64,000 nt of DNA from CAVVMA01 sp963788205. GTDB taxonomy: Bacteria > Desulfobacterota > Binatia > Binatales > Binataceae. The stretch covers positions 1,054,001 to 1,118,000 of the forward strand of contig CAWBGG010000002.1 of the NCBI GenBank assembly GCA_963788205.1, in the 5' to 3' direction. A program made the translations under genes and the position numbers. Positions 55,656 through 63,996 of this stretch are shown one piece after another. The notes below the pieces were generated by a model that did not search any database, was not told the origin of the DNA, and worked only from the letters and a program-made list of their open reading frames with translations. Each line of letters starts with the position of its first letter. The first letter of the stretch is position 1.

Positions 55656-57287
55656 TCAAGATGAATCCTTCGCGGCAACCGTTTCGCTCGCCTCAAAAAG
55701 GTGACTGAGAGAGGTTTCGATGCAAGCCAGTATGCGTTCGGCGCCTTCGGTGGTATCCACTACGAGATGTTGGCGCGCAGACAGCTCGTTCAGCGGCACG
55801 AACTCCGTTCCTTGGCGGAGGTACACCTCCTCAGTCGCGTCCGAAGGGCCGCTGCCACTCCCGGTTCTCTCTCGCAGGCGGCGTAATACCTCGCTCTGAT
55901 CTGCCTGGCATTCCACGAGCAACACTGGCATTCCGAGCTGACAAGCAGCAGCGAGGGCTGCACCGCGGTCCTCCGGTCGCTTGAAAGTCGCATCGATGAT
56001 CACGCCGCAGCCGTCGCGCAGATGGCCATCCGCTTTAGCGAAGAGAGCATGGTAGGTCAGTCGATCGAAGTCCGGACTGTAAATGCCTGCTCCGTACGAG
56101 GCGCTGCGGTGCAACGCTTCCGGGACGCCGGCAAGGTGCTTGCGGATACGATCGGAGTTGAGCATTTCAAACCCGGTGCGACACTGGAGCATCCGGGAGA
56201 CGGTTGATTTGCCCGTGCCGGCCAGTCCACAAACGACCACGAGAGCCGGCCTGCCGCGTAAAGCATAGGAAGACGCCAGAGAAAAGTTGGCACGCGCATG
56301 GTCGCGCGCCTGGTCGCGTTCGGGCGAGGGAACTTCGTCCTCTAGGCTCTTGAGGCTCTCGACCTTTCCACGCACACAAGCGCGATGGCATTTGTAAAAG
56401 TTGGCCAGCACCGGAAGCGTCTCGTCGGCGGTCGCTTCGGCATAAGCATGGACCAGTTCGTCGGCGAGTAGCGCCGCGTCGAGCGAATCCAAATCCATAG
56501 CCAGGAAGGCGATATCCGAGGCGACGTCCACGCAGCGCAGGCGTTCGCTGAACTCAAGACAATCGAAGATCTGGACTCCGTTGATCATGCAGATATGTTC
56601 GCATCTCAGGTCTCCATGGCCATCGCGCACGTGGCCTTGACCAACGCGATCATTGAGCACTCCCCAATGGGCGGCGATGAACCTCTTGAGATAATCGCGG
56701 ATCGCGGCGAACTGGCGATCGGTAACTGTATAGCCCGCAAAGCGTTCGCACTCGTCGAAATTGCCAAGCACTAAGCGCCAGACTGACGTCGCCGATCCAT
56801 AGCGCCCGCCTTGCGCCGTGGACGCGCCGCGATGAAAATCAGCCAGTCTTTTCGCTAGGGCGTCGATTACCGCGCCGTTCACCTCGCCGGCGCGCACCAA
56901 CCTGTCCAGCATCCGGTCTTCCGGAAGCCGGCGCATTTTCACTGCGTATTCCTGCGCCCGGTGGTCGAAGCTCCTGCTCACATCGCCAAGCAGGAATCGG
57001 CGGCCGTCACGAACTATGGGCACGACGCCGAGATAGACCTCAGGCGCAAGACGCCGATTCAGGCGCACTTCTTCGCAACACAGTTCATAGCGCACGCTGA
57101 GCGTTGAACAATCGGCAAAATCGAAGTGCACCGGCTTCTTGACCTTGTAGACATATTCGCCCGCGAGAAACACATACGACATGTGCGTCTGCTTCAGTTC
57201 TACCTGCGCCGGGCGATGCGGATAAAATTCAGGGCGCATCATCGCCTCGACCAGGCGCGACTTTGAGCCTTTCGCTATCGGCTCCAT
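55656..57287 (-). CDS. Fused APH-type and AAA/P-loop kinase protein
   Basis: 543 residues. N-terminal half (1-330) is an aminoglycoside-phosphotransferase-like fold: LAGEYVYKVKKPVHFDFADCS and GHGDLRCEHICMINGVQIFDCLEF with the catalytic HGD. C-terminal half is a P-loop kinase (GLAGTGKSTVSRMLQ), with MLNSDRIRKHL and VIIDATFKRPEDRGAAL. This COG2187+COG0645 fusion recurs in stress gene clusters. Substrate unknown. Same direction as, and downstream of, the oxidase operon by six bases from a small gene. Confidence 0.85.
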   Translation of the reverse strand: MEPIAKGSKSRLVEAMMRPEFYPHRPAQVELKQTHMSYVFLAGEYVYKVKKPVHFDFADCSTLSVRYELCCEEVRLNRRLAPEVYLGVVPIVRDGRRFLLGDVSRSFDHRAQEYAVKMRRLPEDRMLDRLVRAGEVNGAVIDALAKRLADFHRGASTAQGGRYGSATSVWRLVLGNFDECERFAGYTVTDRQFAAIRDYLKRFIAAHWGVLNDRVGQGHVRDGHGDLRCEHICMINGVQIFDCLEFSERLRCVDVASDIAFLAMDLDSLDAALLADELVHAYAEATADETLPVLANFYKCHRACVRGKVESLKSLEDEVPSPERDQARDHARANFSLASSYALRGRPALVVVCGLAGTGKSTVSRMLQCRTGFEMLNSDRIRKHLAGVPEALHRSASYGAGIYSPDFDRLTYHALFAKADGHLRDGCGVIIDATFKRPEDRGAALAAACQLGMPVLLVECQADQSEVLRRLRERTGSGSGPSDATEEVYLRQGTEFVPLNELSARQHLVVDTTEGAERILACIETSLSHLFEASETVAAKDSS

Positions 57288-57293
57288 CGCCGC

Positions 57294-57584
57294 TCATTGG
57301 TCCTGCGCAGAGTCGCGGACTAGCCGCTCATCGCAAGAAATAGCCAAATCAGGGCATCGCGAATGAGCGGTGCTCCGTCTGCTGATTCGGGCGATAGCGA
57401 AAATGATCGCGCCGATAACGACGAACGGCAGGACCGTCAGGACACCCGCACTCAGGTAGAATGCTCGAAGTACTCCCGCGCGCGACGATGCGAAGCAGGC
57501 TGAGCATGCGAGCGCGGTCACGGGGCGCATCGCAATCGCAGTAACGACGGTTACGATCGCTTTACGTGAGATAGAGGAATACAT
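57294..57584 (-). CDS. Small membrane protein in the oxidase operon
   Basis: 96 residues from ATG 57584. A signal-like start (RKAIVTVVTAIAMRPVTALACSACF) holds a Cys-Ser-Ala-Cys pair, then a membrane span (GVLTVLPFVVIGAIIFAIA) and a basic tail. Small proteins of this shape (CxxC after a signal, then one helix) recur in cytochrome oxidase clusters. Overlaps the second subunit III gene by 23 bases. Function unknown. Confidence 0.65.
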   Translation of the reverse strand: MYSSISRKAIVTVVTAIAMRPVTALACSACFASSRAGVLRAFYLSAGVLTVLPFVVIGAIIFAIARISRRSTAHSRCPDLAISCDERLVRDSAQDQ

Positions 57585-58137
57585 AGAGCACCGGCCAAAC
57601 CGCAACAACGAAGTACCAGAAGAACGCGCACGCTTCCAGCCAGTTGTGAGTCTTCGCGTCGAAGCCTCTGGTCGCGCTGTTGTAAAAGACCAGGGCGAGT
57701 GCGATCAATCCGCCGGCTGCGTGTACGGCATGAGCGCCGATCGCGGTGTAAAACGTCGCACCATAGAGGCTTCTCGACGCGCGCAAGCCGAACGCGAGCA
57801 GCCGAATCCATTCCACGCTCTGGATCGCAAGGAACGTCAGGCCGAGCAGCATCGCCGCGCCAAGCCAGCGCGAGATCATTTCCGAACGTCGCTGCCTCGC
57901 CGATTCGAGCGCGCGATGCAATGCCCACCCGCTCGCGAGGAGTACCAGCGTATTCATACCGGTAATCGCAATCGGCAGCCGCGGCTGGCCCACGGGCGGC
58001 CACGCAAAGCTTCCGGCCCGCAGAATCATGAACGCCATGATCAGACCGGCGAAGAACATCACCTCCGCGCCGATCAGAATCAGCACAGCGATCAGCGCGT
58101 TGGGAATCGCCTGGCCGGCCACGCCGGCGGTTTCCAC
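57562..58137 (-). CDS. Second cytochrome c oxidase subunit III-like protein
   Basis: About 191 residues if GTG 58137 is used. Membrane spans include LIAVLILIGAEVMFFAGLIMAFMIL and the family helix-loop GATFYTAIGAHAVHAAGGLIALAL; it ends ACAFFWYFVVAVWPVLYVFLYLT, close to the end of the first subunit III. The start is unclear: the frame is open to 58332, but that part overlaps subunit IV out of frame. Two subunit III-type proteins in one operon is unusual. Confidence 0.8.
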   Translation of the reverse strand: METAGVAGQAIPNALIAVLILIGAEVMFFAGLIMAFMILRAGSFAWPPVGQPRLPIAITGMNTLVLLASGWALHRALESARQRRSEMISRWLGAAMLLGLTFLAIQSVEWIRLLAFGLRASRSLYGATFYTAIGAHAVHAAGGLIALALVFYNSATRGFDAKTHNWLEACAFFWYFVVAVWPVLYVFLYLT

Positions 58138-58156
58138 CGCCGCGCCGACCAGCGGT

Positions 58157-58438
58157 TCATCTATGCATGGCGATGTCGGGTATGAGCGCAATTGCAAGAC
58201 CGATGAATAGGAGCACAGGCACGAGCACGACCGTGATGACGAACAGGTTTTCGGATTTGAGGTGCATGTAGTTGCGTAGCACCAGCGCCGCCTTGATCGT
58301 CGCGATACTGAAAATGAGCGCCAACGCCGCAAACTTCGGAACCGGCAACGCCATCACCGCAAGTCCCGCGGCTAACAGCGCGACCAGCCAGATCCATACC
58401 CCGATATATTCACTGCGTTCTTGTTCGACACTTTCCAT
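58157..58438 (-). CDS. Cytochrome c oxidase subunit IV (prokaryotic type)
   Basis: 93 residues with three membrane spans: VWIWLVALLAAGLAVMALPV, KFAALALIFSIATIKAALVL followed by RNYMHLKSENLFV, and the last VLVPVLLFIGLAIALI. The RNYMHLK motif marks the CtaF/COX4_pro_2 family. Lies between the two subunit III genes. Confidence 0.85.
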   Translation of the reverse strand: MESVEQERSEYIGVWIWLVALLAAGLAVMALPVPKFAALALIFSIATIKAALVLRNYMHLKSENLFVITVVLVPVLLFIGLAIALIPDIAMHR

Positions 58439-58465
58439 TCGCTGGTTGCCTTTGTGCCCCGCTCG

Positions 58466-59116
58466 TCAGCTGAGATAGAGGAGCGGAAACAGGAAAATCC
58501 ATACCACGTCGACGAAATGCCAATAAAGTCCCGCGAACTCGACTCGCTGCTGCACGCGTGGCCACAGCGTGCCCCGGCGCGCCATCGCGAACAACACGGC
58601 ATTGATTACGATACCGGCGGTCACATGGACGGCGTGTAGCCCGGTCATCATGTAGTAGAACGACCAGAACATCCCCGACAGCGGCGTGAATCCTTCCGCG
58701 AAATCCGCCCGGTATTCGATCGCCTTGATGCCAAGAAATACCAGACCGAGTATTACGGTGAGACCGAGATATCTACTCACTGCGCCGTGGTCGTCGCGCT
58801 CGACGCTGTAGTGAGCCAGGATCATCGTGAGGCTGCTGGTCACCAGCACCAGTGTATTTAGGGCGCCGAGTTGCCACTTGACGTGGGCAGCCTCGGCTTC
58901 CCATCCGCCATGCGCGATTCGCATCAGCACATAGCATGCGATCAGGCCGCCGAAGATCATGATCTCCGAGGCGAGGAACCACCATATGCCGATCTTCCCA
59001 ATCGGCATCTCCCTCAGCAGCCGATCAGAGCCGGTGGACGGCGAATCGCTGGCCGGGGCTGGGGCTGGGGCTGCGCCGGCGCCGGCGTTTGCCGAAAGCT
59101 CTACTGATCCCATCAT
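58466..59116 (-). CDS. ctaE: Cytochrome c oxidase subunit III
   Basis: 216 residues. After an Ala/Pro-rich start come the spans GIWWFLASEIMIFGGLIACYVLM, FYYMMTGLHAVHVTAGIVINAVL and FAGLYWHFVDVVWIFLFPLLYL, the classic subunit III helices with the ASEIMxF and YWHFVDVVWIFLF signatures. ATG 59116 overlaps the coxA stop (TGATG), so the two are coupled. Structural subunit of a haem-copper oxidase. Confidence 0.93.
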   Translation of the reverse strand: MMGSVELSANAGAGAAPAPAPASDSPSTGSDRLLREMPIGKIGIWWFLASEIMIFGGLIACYVLMRIAHGGWEAEAAHVKWQLGALNTLVLVTSSLTMILAHYSVERDDHGAVSRYLGLTVILGLVFLGIKAIEYRADFAEGFTPLSGMFWSFYYMMTGLHAVHVTAGIVINAVLFAMARRGTLWPRVQQRVEFAGLYWHFVDVVWIFLFPLLYLS

Positions 59117-60849
59117 CAGCCTCCGGCCGCCGCGAACTCGATACCGCGATCGGGCTGGTTCTGCGGCGCCCAATCCTGCACCGCCTTGGGCAAGGTGTAG
59201 TCATAAGGGCCGCGGAACACGACGGGAATTGTTCTGAAATTGCCGTGCGGCGGCGGCGAATCGGTCTGCCACTCCAGCGTGTTGGCCTGCCATGGATTTT
59301 GCGGCGCCCGCTTGCCCCGAAACATCGAGACCACGAAGTTCGCGACGAATGGAAGCTGGCCCAGGAGCAGTACGATCGTCGCGACGGTCGCCATCACATG
59401 CAGCGGCTGTACCGGCTTGAGGAACTCGTAGGCCGTCGTTTCGTAGATTCGCCGTGGAGTGCCGGCCAGACCGGTGAGGAACAGCGGAATGAAGACCAGG
59501 TTGAAGCATACGAAAGTCACTGCGAAGTGGATCTTGCCGAGGGTCTCATTCATCATCCGGCCGAACATTTTGGGGTACCAGTAGTAGAGCCCGGCAAACC
59601 CGCCGAAGAAGACGGTCGGGAAAAGTGTGTAATGAAAGTGCGCAACCACGAAGTAAGTTCCGTGCAAATAGATATCGACTGCTGCGGAGCCGAGGAAGAT
59701 CCCGGTTACGCCGCCCAGGATGAAACTAGCGAGGCCGCCCAGCGCGAACAGCATCGGGGTCTGGAGACTGATCGAACCGCGCCACAGTGTCGCGATCATC
59801 GCGAATACCATGATCGCGAACGGCACCGAGATGAGGATCGTGGTGATGCTGAACGGCGTCGCGAGCCGCGGATCCATCCCGCTGACGAACATGTGATGCG
59901 CCCACACGATGAAACTCAGCAGCCCGGCCGCGATTACCGAAGTGACTATCGTGCGGTAGCCGAAGATCGGCTTGCGCGAAAACACCGGCATCACTTCCAT
60001 CATGATTCCGAATCCCGGCAGGGCGACGACGTAGACTTCGGGATGACCGAAGAACCAGAACAGATGCTGCCATAACAGCGGATCGCCGCCGCGATCGGGC
60101 GCGAAGAATCCAGTGCCGATCGTCCGGTCAAGCAGCAGCATTACCGCGCCGGCCACGAGTGGCCCCACCGAAAGCAGAAACACGACCGCGGCGATGATTT
60201 CCATCCAGACCAGCAGCGGCATCCGCCACAATGTCATGCCGCGAGCGCGCATGTTGAGCGCGGTGGTGAGAAAGTTCACGCCGCCCATTAGGAAGGACGC
60301 GAACTCGAGCGCCACAGCGATGATCCACAGATTGATGCCCCAGTTCACGCCGGTATAGAGCGGATTGTCGGACAGCGGTGCGTAGCTAGTCCATCCCGCG
60401 GCGGCCGGCCCTCCGGGCACGAAGAACGACGCCAGCAAAACCATCGATGCCGTGAACAACGTCCAGAACGAAAGCGCGTTGAGGCGCGGGAAGGCCATAT
60501 CGCCTGCGCCTACCATCAGGGGAATCAGGTAGTTGCCGAACGCCCCCAACAGCATCGGCATCGCGACGAAGAACACCATGATCGTGCCATGCATCGTGAC
60601 AATGGCGTTGTATCCGTCAGGCTCTACGTAGCCCCATCCGGCGACCGAGGTCTCCGGCCACGCGAGCTGCCATCGGATCAGGTATGCCGTGAATCCCCCG
60701 ACGATCGCCATGAGCAGGCTGAGCGACAGGTACTGCTTCGCGATCGTTTTGTGATCGACCGAGAAAATGTATCGCCGCAAGAATCCCAATTTGTGATGCG
60801 GCTCGGTGTGCGATCCGGCAATGCCATGAGCCTGAGCTTGCGCTGCCAC
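59116..60849 (-). CDS. ctaD: Cytochrome c oxidase subunit I (haem-copper, A-type)
   Basis: Catalytic proton-pumping subunit, 577 residues, 12 or more spans. IVTMHGTIMVFFVAMP gives the haem a His; FWFFGHPEVYVVALPGFG has the CuB His and Tyr-His region with the Glu of A1-type enzymes; VWAHHMFVSGMDP supplies two CuB His; VVAHFHYTLFPTVFFGG the two remaining haem His. GTG 60849 is chosen as start, overlapping coxB slightly; the frame is open to 61038 inside coxB. Reduces oxygen at the membrane with proton pumping. Confidence 0.95.
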   Translation of the reverse strand: MAAQAQAHGIAGSHTEPHHKLGFLRRYIFSVDHKTIAKQYLSLSLLMAIVGGFTAYLIRWQLAWPETSVAGWGYVEPDGYNAIVTMHGTIMVFFVAMPMLLGAFGNYLIPLMVGAGDMAFPRLNALSFWTLFTASMVLLASFFVPGGPAAAGWTSYAPLSDNPLYTGVNWGINLWIIAVALEFASFLMGGVNFLTTALNMRARGMTLWRMPLLVWMEIIAAVVFLLSVGPLVAGAVMLLLDRTIGTGFFAPDRGGDPLLWQHLFWFFGHPEVYVVALPGFGIMMEVMPVFSRKPIFGYRTIVTSVIAAGLLSFIVWAHHMFVSGMDPRLATPFSITTILISVPFAIMVFAMIATLWRGSISLQTPMLFALGGLASFILGGVTGIFLGSAAVDIYLHGTYFVVAHFHYTLFPTVFFGGFAGLYYWYPKMFGRMMNETLGKIHFAVTFVCFNLVFIPLFLTGLAGTPRRIYETTAYEFLKPVQPLHVMATVATIVLLLGQLPFVANFVVSMFRGKRAPQNPWQANTLEWQTDSPPPHGNFRTIPVVFRGPYDYTLPKAVQDWAPQNQPDRGIEFAAAGG

Positions 60850-60851
60850 GA

Positions 60852-61565
60852 TCAATTCGCCTTTCGCGCGCGATCGGTATCGGCGCTCGCCGTCGATTGA
60901 GTGGAATGTTCCTTTAGCCATTGCCCGTAGTCCTGCGCACTTTGCACGACCAACGTGCCGGCCATTGAATAATGGCCGAAGCCGCACAACTCGGTGCAGG
61001 CGATTGGATAGCTGCCCAACCGGGTGGCCTCGAACCACGCGGGTATCGTCCTGCCGGGCACAACATCCTGCTTAAGGCGCAGGTTGGGAACGAAGAAGCT
61101 GTGAATCACATCCCCTGAAGTGAGCGTCAAGCGCACGACCTGGTTGACCGGGACGTGCATCTCATTTTCCTGCGTTATGTCGTCGGCAGTGCCGAATTTT
61201 CCGTCCGGACCCGCGTAGGTAAACTCCCAGTTGAACTGCTTCGCTTTAACCTGCACCTCGACAGTGGCAGGCGGCGGCCCGCCTTTGACCTTGTCCCAGG
61301 CTGCGCCGCCTGCCGCATCGATCCCGAGATCGAGAACCAGGACGGTGAGCGCCGGAATAAAAATCCAGGCCAACTCACGCCACGTTTCGCCGCTGTTGAA
61401 GCGCGCGGCACGCCCCTTCTTGTGCCGGTAGCGGAGCACTAAGTAGAGCAAGGTCCCTTCGGTAAGAATGAACCACGCCCCGACGACGTAAAGGATCAGA
61501 CGGAAGACCCAGTCGATATCTCCGCCGAACGTCGACACGTTCTGCGGAAGCCAGCCTGTTATCAC
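60852..61565 (-). CDS. ctaC: Cytochrome c oxidase subunit II (CuA)
   Basis: 237 residues: two N-terminal spans (WVFRLILYVVGAWFIL; LAWIFIPALTVLVLDLG) and the soluble CuA domain with VIHSFFVPNLRLKQD and CTELCGFGHYSM (Cys, Cys, His, Met ligands). No haem c domain, so the enzyme needs a separate cytochrome c. An insert FTYAGPDGKFGTADD resembles a calcium-type loop. First gene of the operon ctaC-ctaD-ctaE-subunit IV-second subunit III. Confidence 0.95.
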   Translation of the reverse strand: MITGWLPQNVSTFGGDIDWVFRLILYVVGAWFILTEGTLLYLVLRYRHKKGRAARFNSGETWRELAWIFIPALTVLVLDLGIDAAGGAAWDKVKGGPPPATVEVQVKAKQFNWEFTYAGPDGKFGTADDITQENEMHVPVNQVVRLTLTSGDVIHSFFVPNLRLKQDVVPGRTIPAWFEATRLGSYPIACTELCGFGHYSMAGTLVVQSAQDYGQWLKEHSTQSTASADTDRARKAN

Positions 61566-61586
61566 TTCTGCTTTCCCTCGCGACTT

Positions 61587-61598
61587 GCGTATATACGC
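61587..61598. promoter_or_regulatory. 12-bp palindrome just upstream of the oxidase operon
   Basis: GCGTATATACGC, perfect palindrome, 22 bases before the subunit II ATG and downstream of the sigma-54 site. A possible repressor or attenuation site; no factor known. Confidence 0.35.
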
Positions 61599-61604
61599 TT
61601 ACCT

Positions 61605-61651
61605 TATAGAGCAGGCGCCGTATAGAGCAGGGCGCCGTGAGCAGGCACCGT
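61605..61651. repeat. Three tandem copies of GAGCAGG(G)CRCCGT before the oxidase operon
   Basis: Copies at 61605-61621, 61621-61638 and 61639-61651 (the first two share TATA at their left). The third copy is part of the sigma-54 match at 61640-61655. Confidence 0.6.
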
Positions 61652-61655
61652 ACCA
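61640..61655 (-). promoter_or_regulatory. Sigma-54 promoter for the cytochrome oxidase operon
   Basis: Minus strand TGGTACGGTGCCTGCT: 14 of 16 fit TGGCACG-N4-TTGCW, GG-N10-GC exact. 75 bases before subunit II. Confidence 0.55.
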
Positions 61656-61760
61656 AACCTGCGAGGCCGAAATCGGACTCAGACAGCACTTTCGATGTCT
61701 CGCGCAAGGCGCGAAACGACTCCATTTGAGTCAATTGGTTCCGATTGCTACATCGAAAGC

Positions 61761-61952
61761 CTAATGTGGAGCGAAATGGTCTACTATCGATTCCCGATTC
61801 GCGGCCCGCATCAGTCGATCCACTCTTGGGCGTCCGGCGTCCGACTCTTTTGCGAGATCGTCTTTCTGTAGCACTCCCTTCCAATAGACCTCCCACTTCC
61901 CGCTCGACACGTTCCTCTTGATCTCGTACCCCTGATACTCCCTCGTTTCCAC
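61761..61952 (-). CDS. Small basic protein, function unknown
   Basis: 63 residues from GTG 61952: METREYQGYEIKRNVSSGKWEVYW, then KGVLQKDDLAKES. The amphipathic beta pattern (YEIKRNVSSGKWEVYW) reads like a small beta-sheet domain. No family recognised. It precedes the oxidase operon on the same strand. Confidence 0.45.
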   Translation of the reverse strand: METREYQGYEIKRNVSSGKWEVYWKGVLQKDDLAKESDAGRPRVDRLMRAANRESIVDHFAPH

Positions 61953-62045
61953 GTTGCCCCGAGCACCTCCAACGCTATGCGAGATTCCACCATTTCCGAT
62001 GGCAACTTTGTTGACATCCCATCAAAGATGCCGCCGCGAAGCCGA

Positions 62046-62061
62046 TGGCACGGATCTCGCC
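62046..62061 (+). promoter_or_regulatory. Sigma-54 promoter for the zinc-ribbon protein gene
   Basis: TGGCACGGATCTCGCC: first box perfect, second TCGC instead of TTGC, GG-N10-GC exact. 59 bases before ATG 62120. Confidence 0.55.
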
Positions 62062-62119
62062 TACAAAACCTGATTAATCTTCATGGTCCCAATAGATCGA
62101 ATCACCGAGGAGTAACGCA

Positions 62120-62692
62120 ATGACTGCGGAGACCAAACGCTCGACAACCAAAAGAGGACTGATCAGAAGCCTGATCCGTCGCGGCTCGAAGTCGGACAAG
62201 AGTCCGCCCGTCGCGCGTAAGGCGCCTGCGCTTGCCGACCCGACGATCTGCGATCGATGCGGCGCCGTATATTCGCGCAAGACCTGGCGGCAAGGACGTA
62301 ACCTCAGCGGCGTGTTGATGGCTCGAGCGAAATGGTCTACCTGCCCTGGATGCGCGCAGGCGTCGCATGCAGAATACTACGGCCGGCTGCTGCTCCGCGG
62401 GGCCGGAATCGCGGCAGATCTCGAAAGAATTCGCGCTCGCATCCGCAACGTCGCAAACCGGGCCGCCGCAACCCAGCCGGAGCGAAGGATCGTTTCGCAG
62501 GAGTGGGACGGCGCCACGATGGAGGTGCTTACCACGTCGCAGAAGCTGGCCCATCGAATCGCCCACGAACTCGAGAAGGCCTTCGGCGGCAAGGCAACGT
62601 ACACATGGTCGGCCGACGATGGAAGCCTGTTCGCGACCTGGCAACACCTGGGACGGGCCGCGAAGTTCGGCGCGCGCGGACAACGCCTATAG
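62120..62692 (+). CDS. BCAM0308-like zinc-ribbon protein
   Basis: 190 residues, GAGGAG before ATG 62120. A basic N-terminus is followed by a zinc ribbon ICDRCGAVYSRKTWR and TCPGCAQASHAEY (two CxxC pairs), then a helical region and IAHELEKAFGGKATYTWSADDGSLFATW. The pattern matches proteins named after BCAM0308 of Burkholderia cenocepacia, from its low-oxygen-activated locus. RNA or nucleic-acid binding is a guess. Confidence 0.75.
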   Translation: MTAETKRSTTKRGLIRSLIRRGSKSDKSPPVARKAPALADPTICDRCGAVYSRKTWRQGRNLSGVLMARAKWSTCPGCAQASHAEYYGRLLLRGAGIAADLERIRARIRNVANRAAATQPERRIVSQEWDGATMEVLTTSQKLAHRIAHELEKAFGGKATYTWSADDGSLFATWQHLGRAAKFGARGQRL

Positions 62693-62707
62693 GCGGCGAA
62701 TGCCGCC

Positions 62708-63145
62708 CTAGAGGAGAACAGATTCCGGGATGTGCGCGTGCTTGCCCCGTCCTCCACGAACGGTGAGGACTGGAATCGGCGATTCGCGAATCACGCGCTC
62801 GGCGACGCTGCCGAGGATCAAGCGGTCCACACCCGTGCGGCCATGAGTCGCCATCACAATCAAATCGGCGCTGTCGCGCTCCGCAACTCGTAAGATCTCG
62901 CCCGCGGCTTTGCCGATCGCCACTTCGATTCGGAGGGGCACTTTGTCGCCGAGAAGCTCCTTCGCAACCTGGGCCAGCCGCTTTTCGGCACCACCAACAG
63001 AACCCGATTGTGCTACGTGGAGCAAGACCATCGTCCCCTCGTTTTGCTCGACGATCCGCTTAGCGGTCTCAATCGTCAGCTTCGTAATCGGGCTGAAGTC
63101 AACGGGACACAGCACGGTACGGAAGCGAATAGGTGACTTAGACAT
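62708..63145 (-). CDS. uspA: Universal stress protein A family
   Basis: 145 residues, single UspA domain: FRTVLCPVDFSPITKLTIE at the start and the ATP motif MATHGRTGVDRLILGSVAERVIRESPIPVLTV at the end. Companion of the UspA-CBS protein at 52243. Same direction as the 60-residue gene at 63173, 27 bases upstream, so likely co-transcribed from the sigma-54 site at 63378. Confidence 0.92.
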   Translation of the reverse strand: MSKSPIRFRTVLCPVDFSPITKLTIETAKRIVEQNEGTMVLLHVAQSGSVGGAEKRLAQVAKELLGDKVPLRIEVAIGKAAGEILRVAERDSADLIVMATHGRTGVDRLILGSVAERVIRESPIPVLTVRGGRGKHAHIPESVLL

Positions 63146-63172
63146 TCGTTTGCGTCGTTCGAGAGCGCTCGA

Positions 63173-63355
63173 CTAGCGCGCACTCCGCTGATGGCGTTCG
63201 AACTGGGGCTGGTAATGAGCCATTTTCTTGTAGATAGCCATCACGATGCGATAGAAGCGGTCGCCCGTGGCATCCGGATACTCCTCGCGAGCGCGAGCCT
63301 TGGCGCGCTCCCATGCGATCTCCTCCTCGGGCGTCCTGACCACATTGACGGGCAT
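63173..63355 (-). CDS. Small conserved protein before uspA
   Basis: 60 residues from ATG 63355 with GGGAGG upstream. MPVNVVRTPEEEIAWERAKARAREEYP ... FYRIVMAIYKKM has the wording of short hypothetical proteins found in bacterial stress clusters (WERAKxxA, IYKxM). Charged, helical, probably cytosolic. A sigma-54 site lies directly upstream. Confidence 0.65.
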   Translation of the reverse strand: MPVNVVRTPEEEIAWERAKARAREEYPDATGDRFYRIVMAIYKKMAHYQPQFERHQRSAR

Positions 63356-63377
63356 CTGGGTCCTCCCCCCTATCGTT

Positions 63378-63393
63378 AGCTATTGCCGTGCCA
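63378..63393 (-). promoter_or_regulatory. Sigma-54 promoter for the small protein and uspA
   Basis: Minus strand TGGCACGGCAATAGCT: TGGCACG perfect, second box TAGC, GG-N10-GC exact. 22 bases before ATG 63355. Confidence 0.6.
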
Positions 63394-63709
63394 AACCCTG
63401 ACCAAACCATTTGTGAGTCGCTCCGCGATCAGCGCCTCTGCGGCCGAAACTGTTCGCGCACAATCACAGGCACTCAACTCGGCCTCCGAAGCATTGCATC
63501 TGATACAGACAAACTATGAGGCCGGCACTGTCAACTACCTGCAAGTCCTAACCGCTGACGATCAGTACGAGCAGGCGACCCTTGGATATATCCAGGCTGT
63601 GGGGCAACGATTTCAGGACACCGCCGCGCTGTTCGTCGCTCTGGGAGGGGGGTGGTGGAATTCGCCTCGAAGCACTTTCGATGCCCCGGGAGGCTCGCTC
63701 GATAGATAG
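63383..63709 (+). pseudogene. C-terminal remnant of an outer-membrane efflux (TolC/OprM-type) protein
   Basis: The sequence ALNSASEALHLIQTNYEAGTVNYLQVLTADDQYEQATLGY and QDTAALFVALGGGWW is the C-terminal helix pair and end of NodT/OprM-type outer-membrane factors. The first 350-400 residues are missing; upstream is another gene's promoter. No proper start (TTG at 63383 opens the frame). Degraded remnant of an efflux operon. Confidence 0.7.
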
Positions 63710-63750
63710 CTGTGTCGCCCAGGAAGGGCGGCGTCAGCACCGTTGGCCTT

Positions 63751-63996
63751 CTACAGTTGCCCGCCAGCAGCCAGCCACAGCCGCTTCAGATCGGTCGGAA
63801 GTTGGCTCATAACATGCCCCGCTGTCCCGGTGGTTCCGCTGGGACTGCCGAACGCGTCCTGGAGCGCGCTGAAGACCGCGACGACCGCGCGCTCCGCTTC
63901 GCCCTCGGTATCGAGCGCGACCATTCGCGCCACGTCGTAAAGGAACTGAGGTTCATGAATGCGCCGAACCTCGCGATCGGGCCGATCGAAAGACAT
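63751..63996 (-). CDS. DUF2267-family protein, possibly cut by the window edge
   Basis: 81 residues from ATG 63996 to 63751. VRRIHEPQFLYDVARMVALDTEGEAERAVVAVF and MSQLPTDLKRLWLAAGG are the DUF2267 core; members are usually 130-140 residues, so the protein may start beyond base 64000 or be a short form. Typical member of stress clusters with UspA. Function unknown. Confidence 0.75.
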   Translation of the reverse strand: MSFDRPDREVRRIHEPQFLYDVARMVALDTEGEAERAVVAVFSALQDAFGSPSGTTGTAGHVMSQLPTDLKRLWLAAGGQL

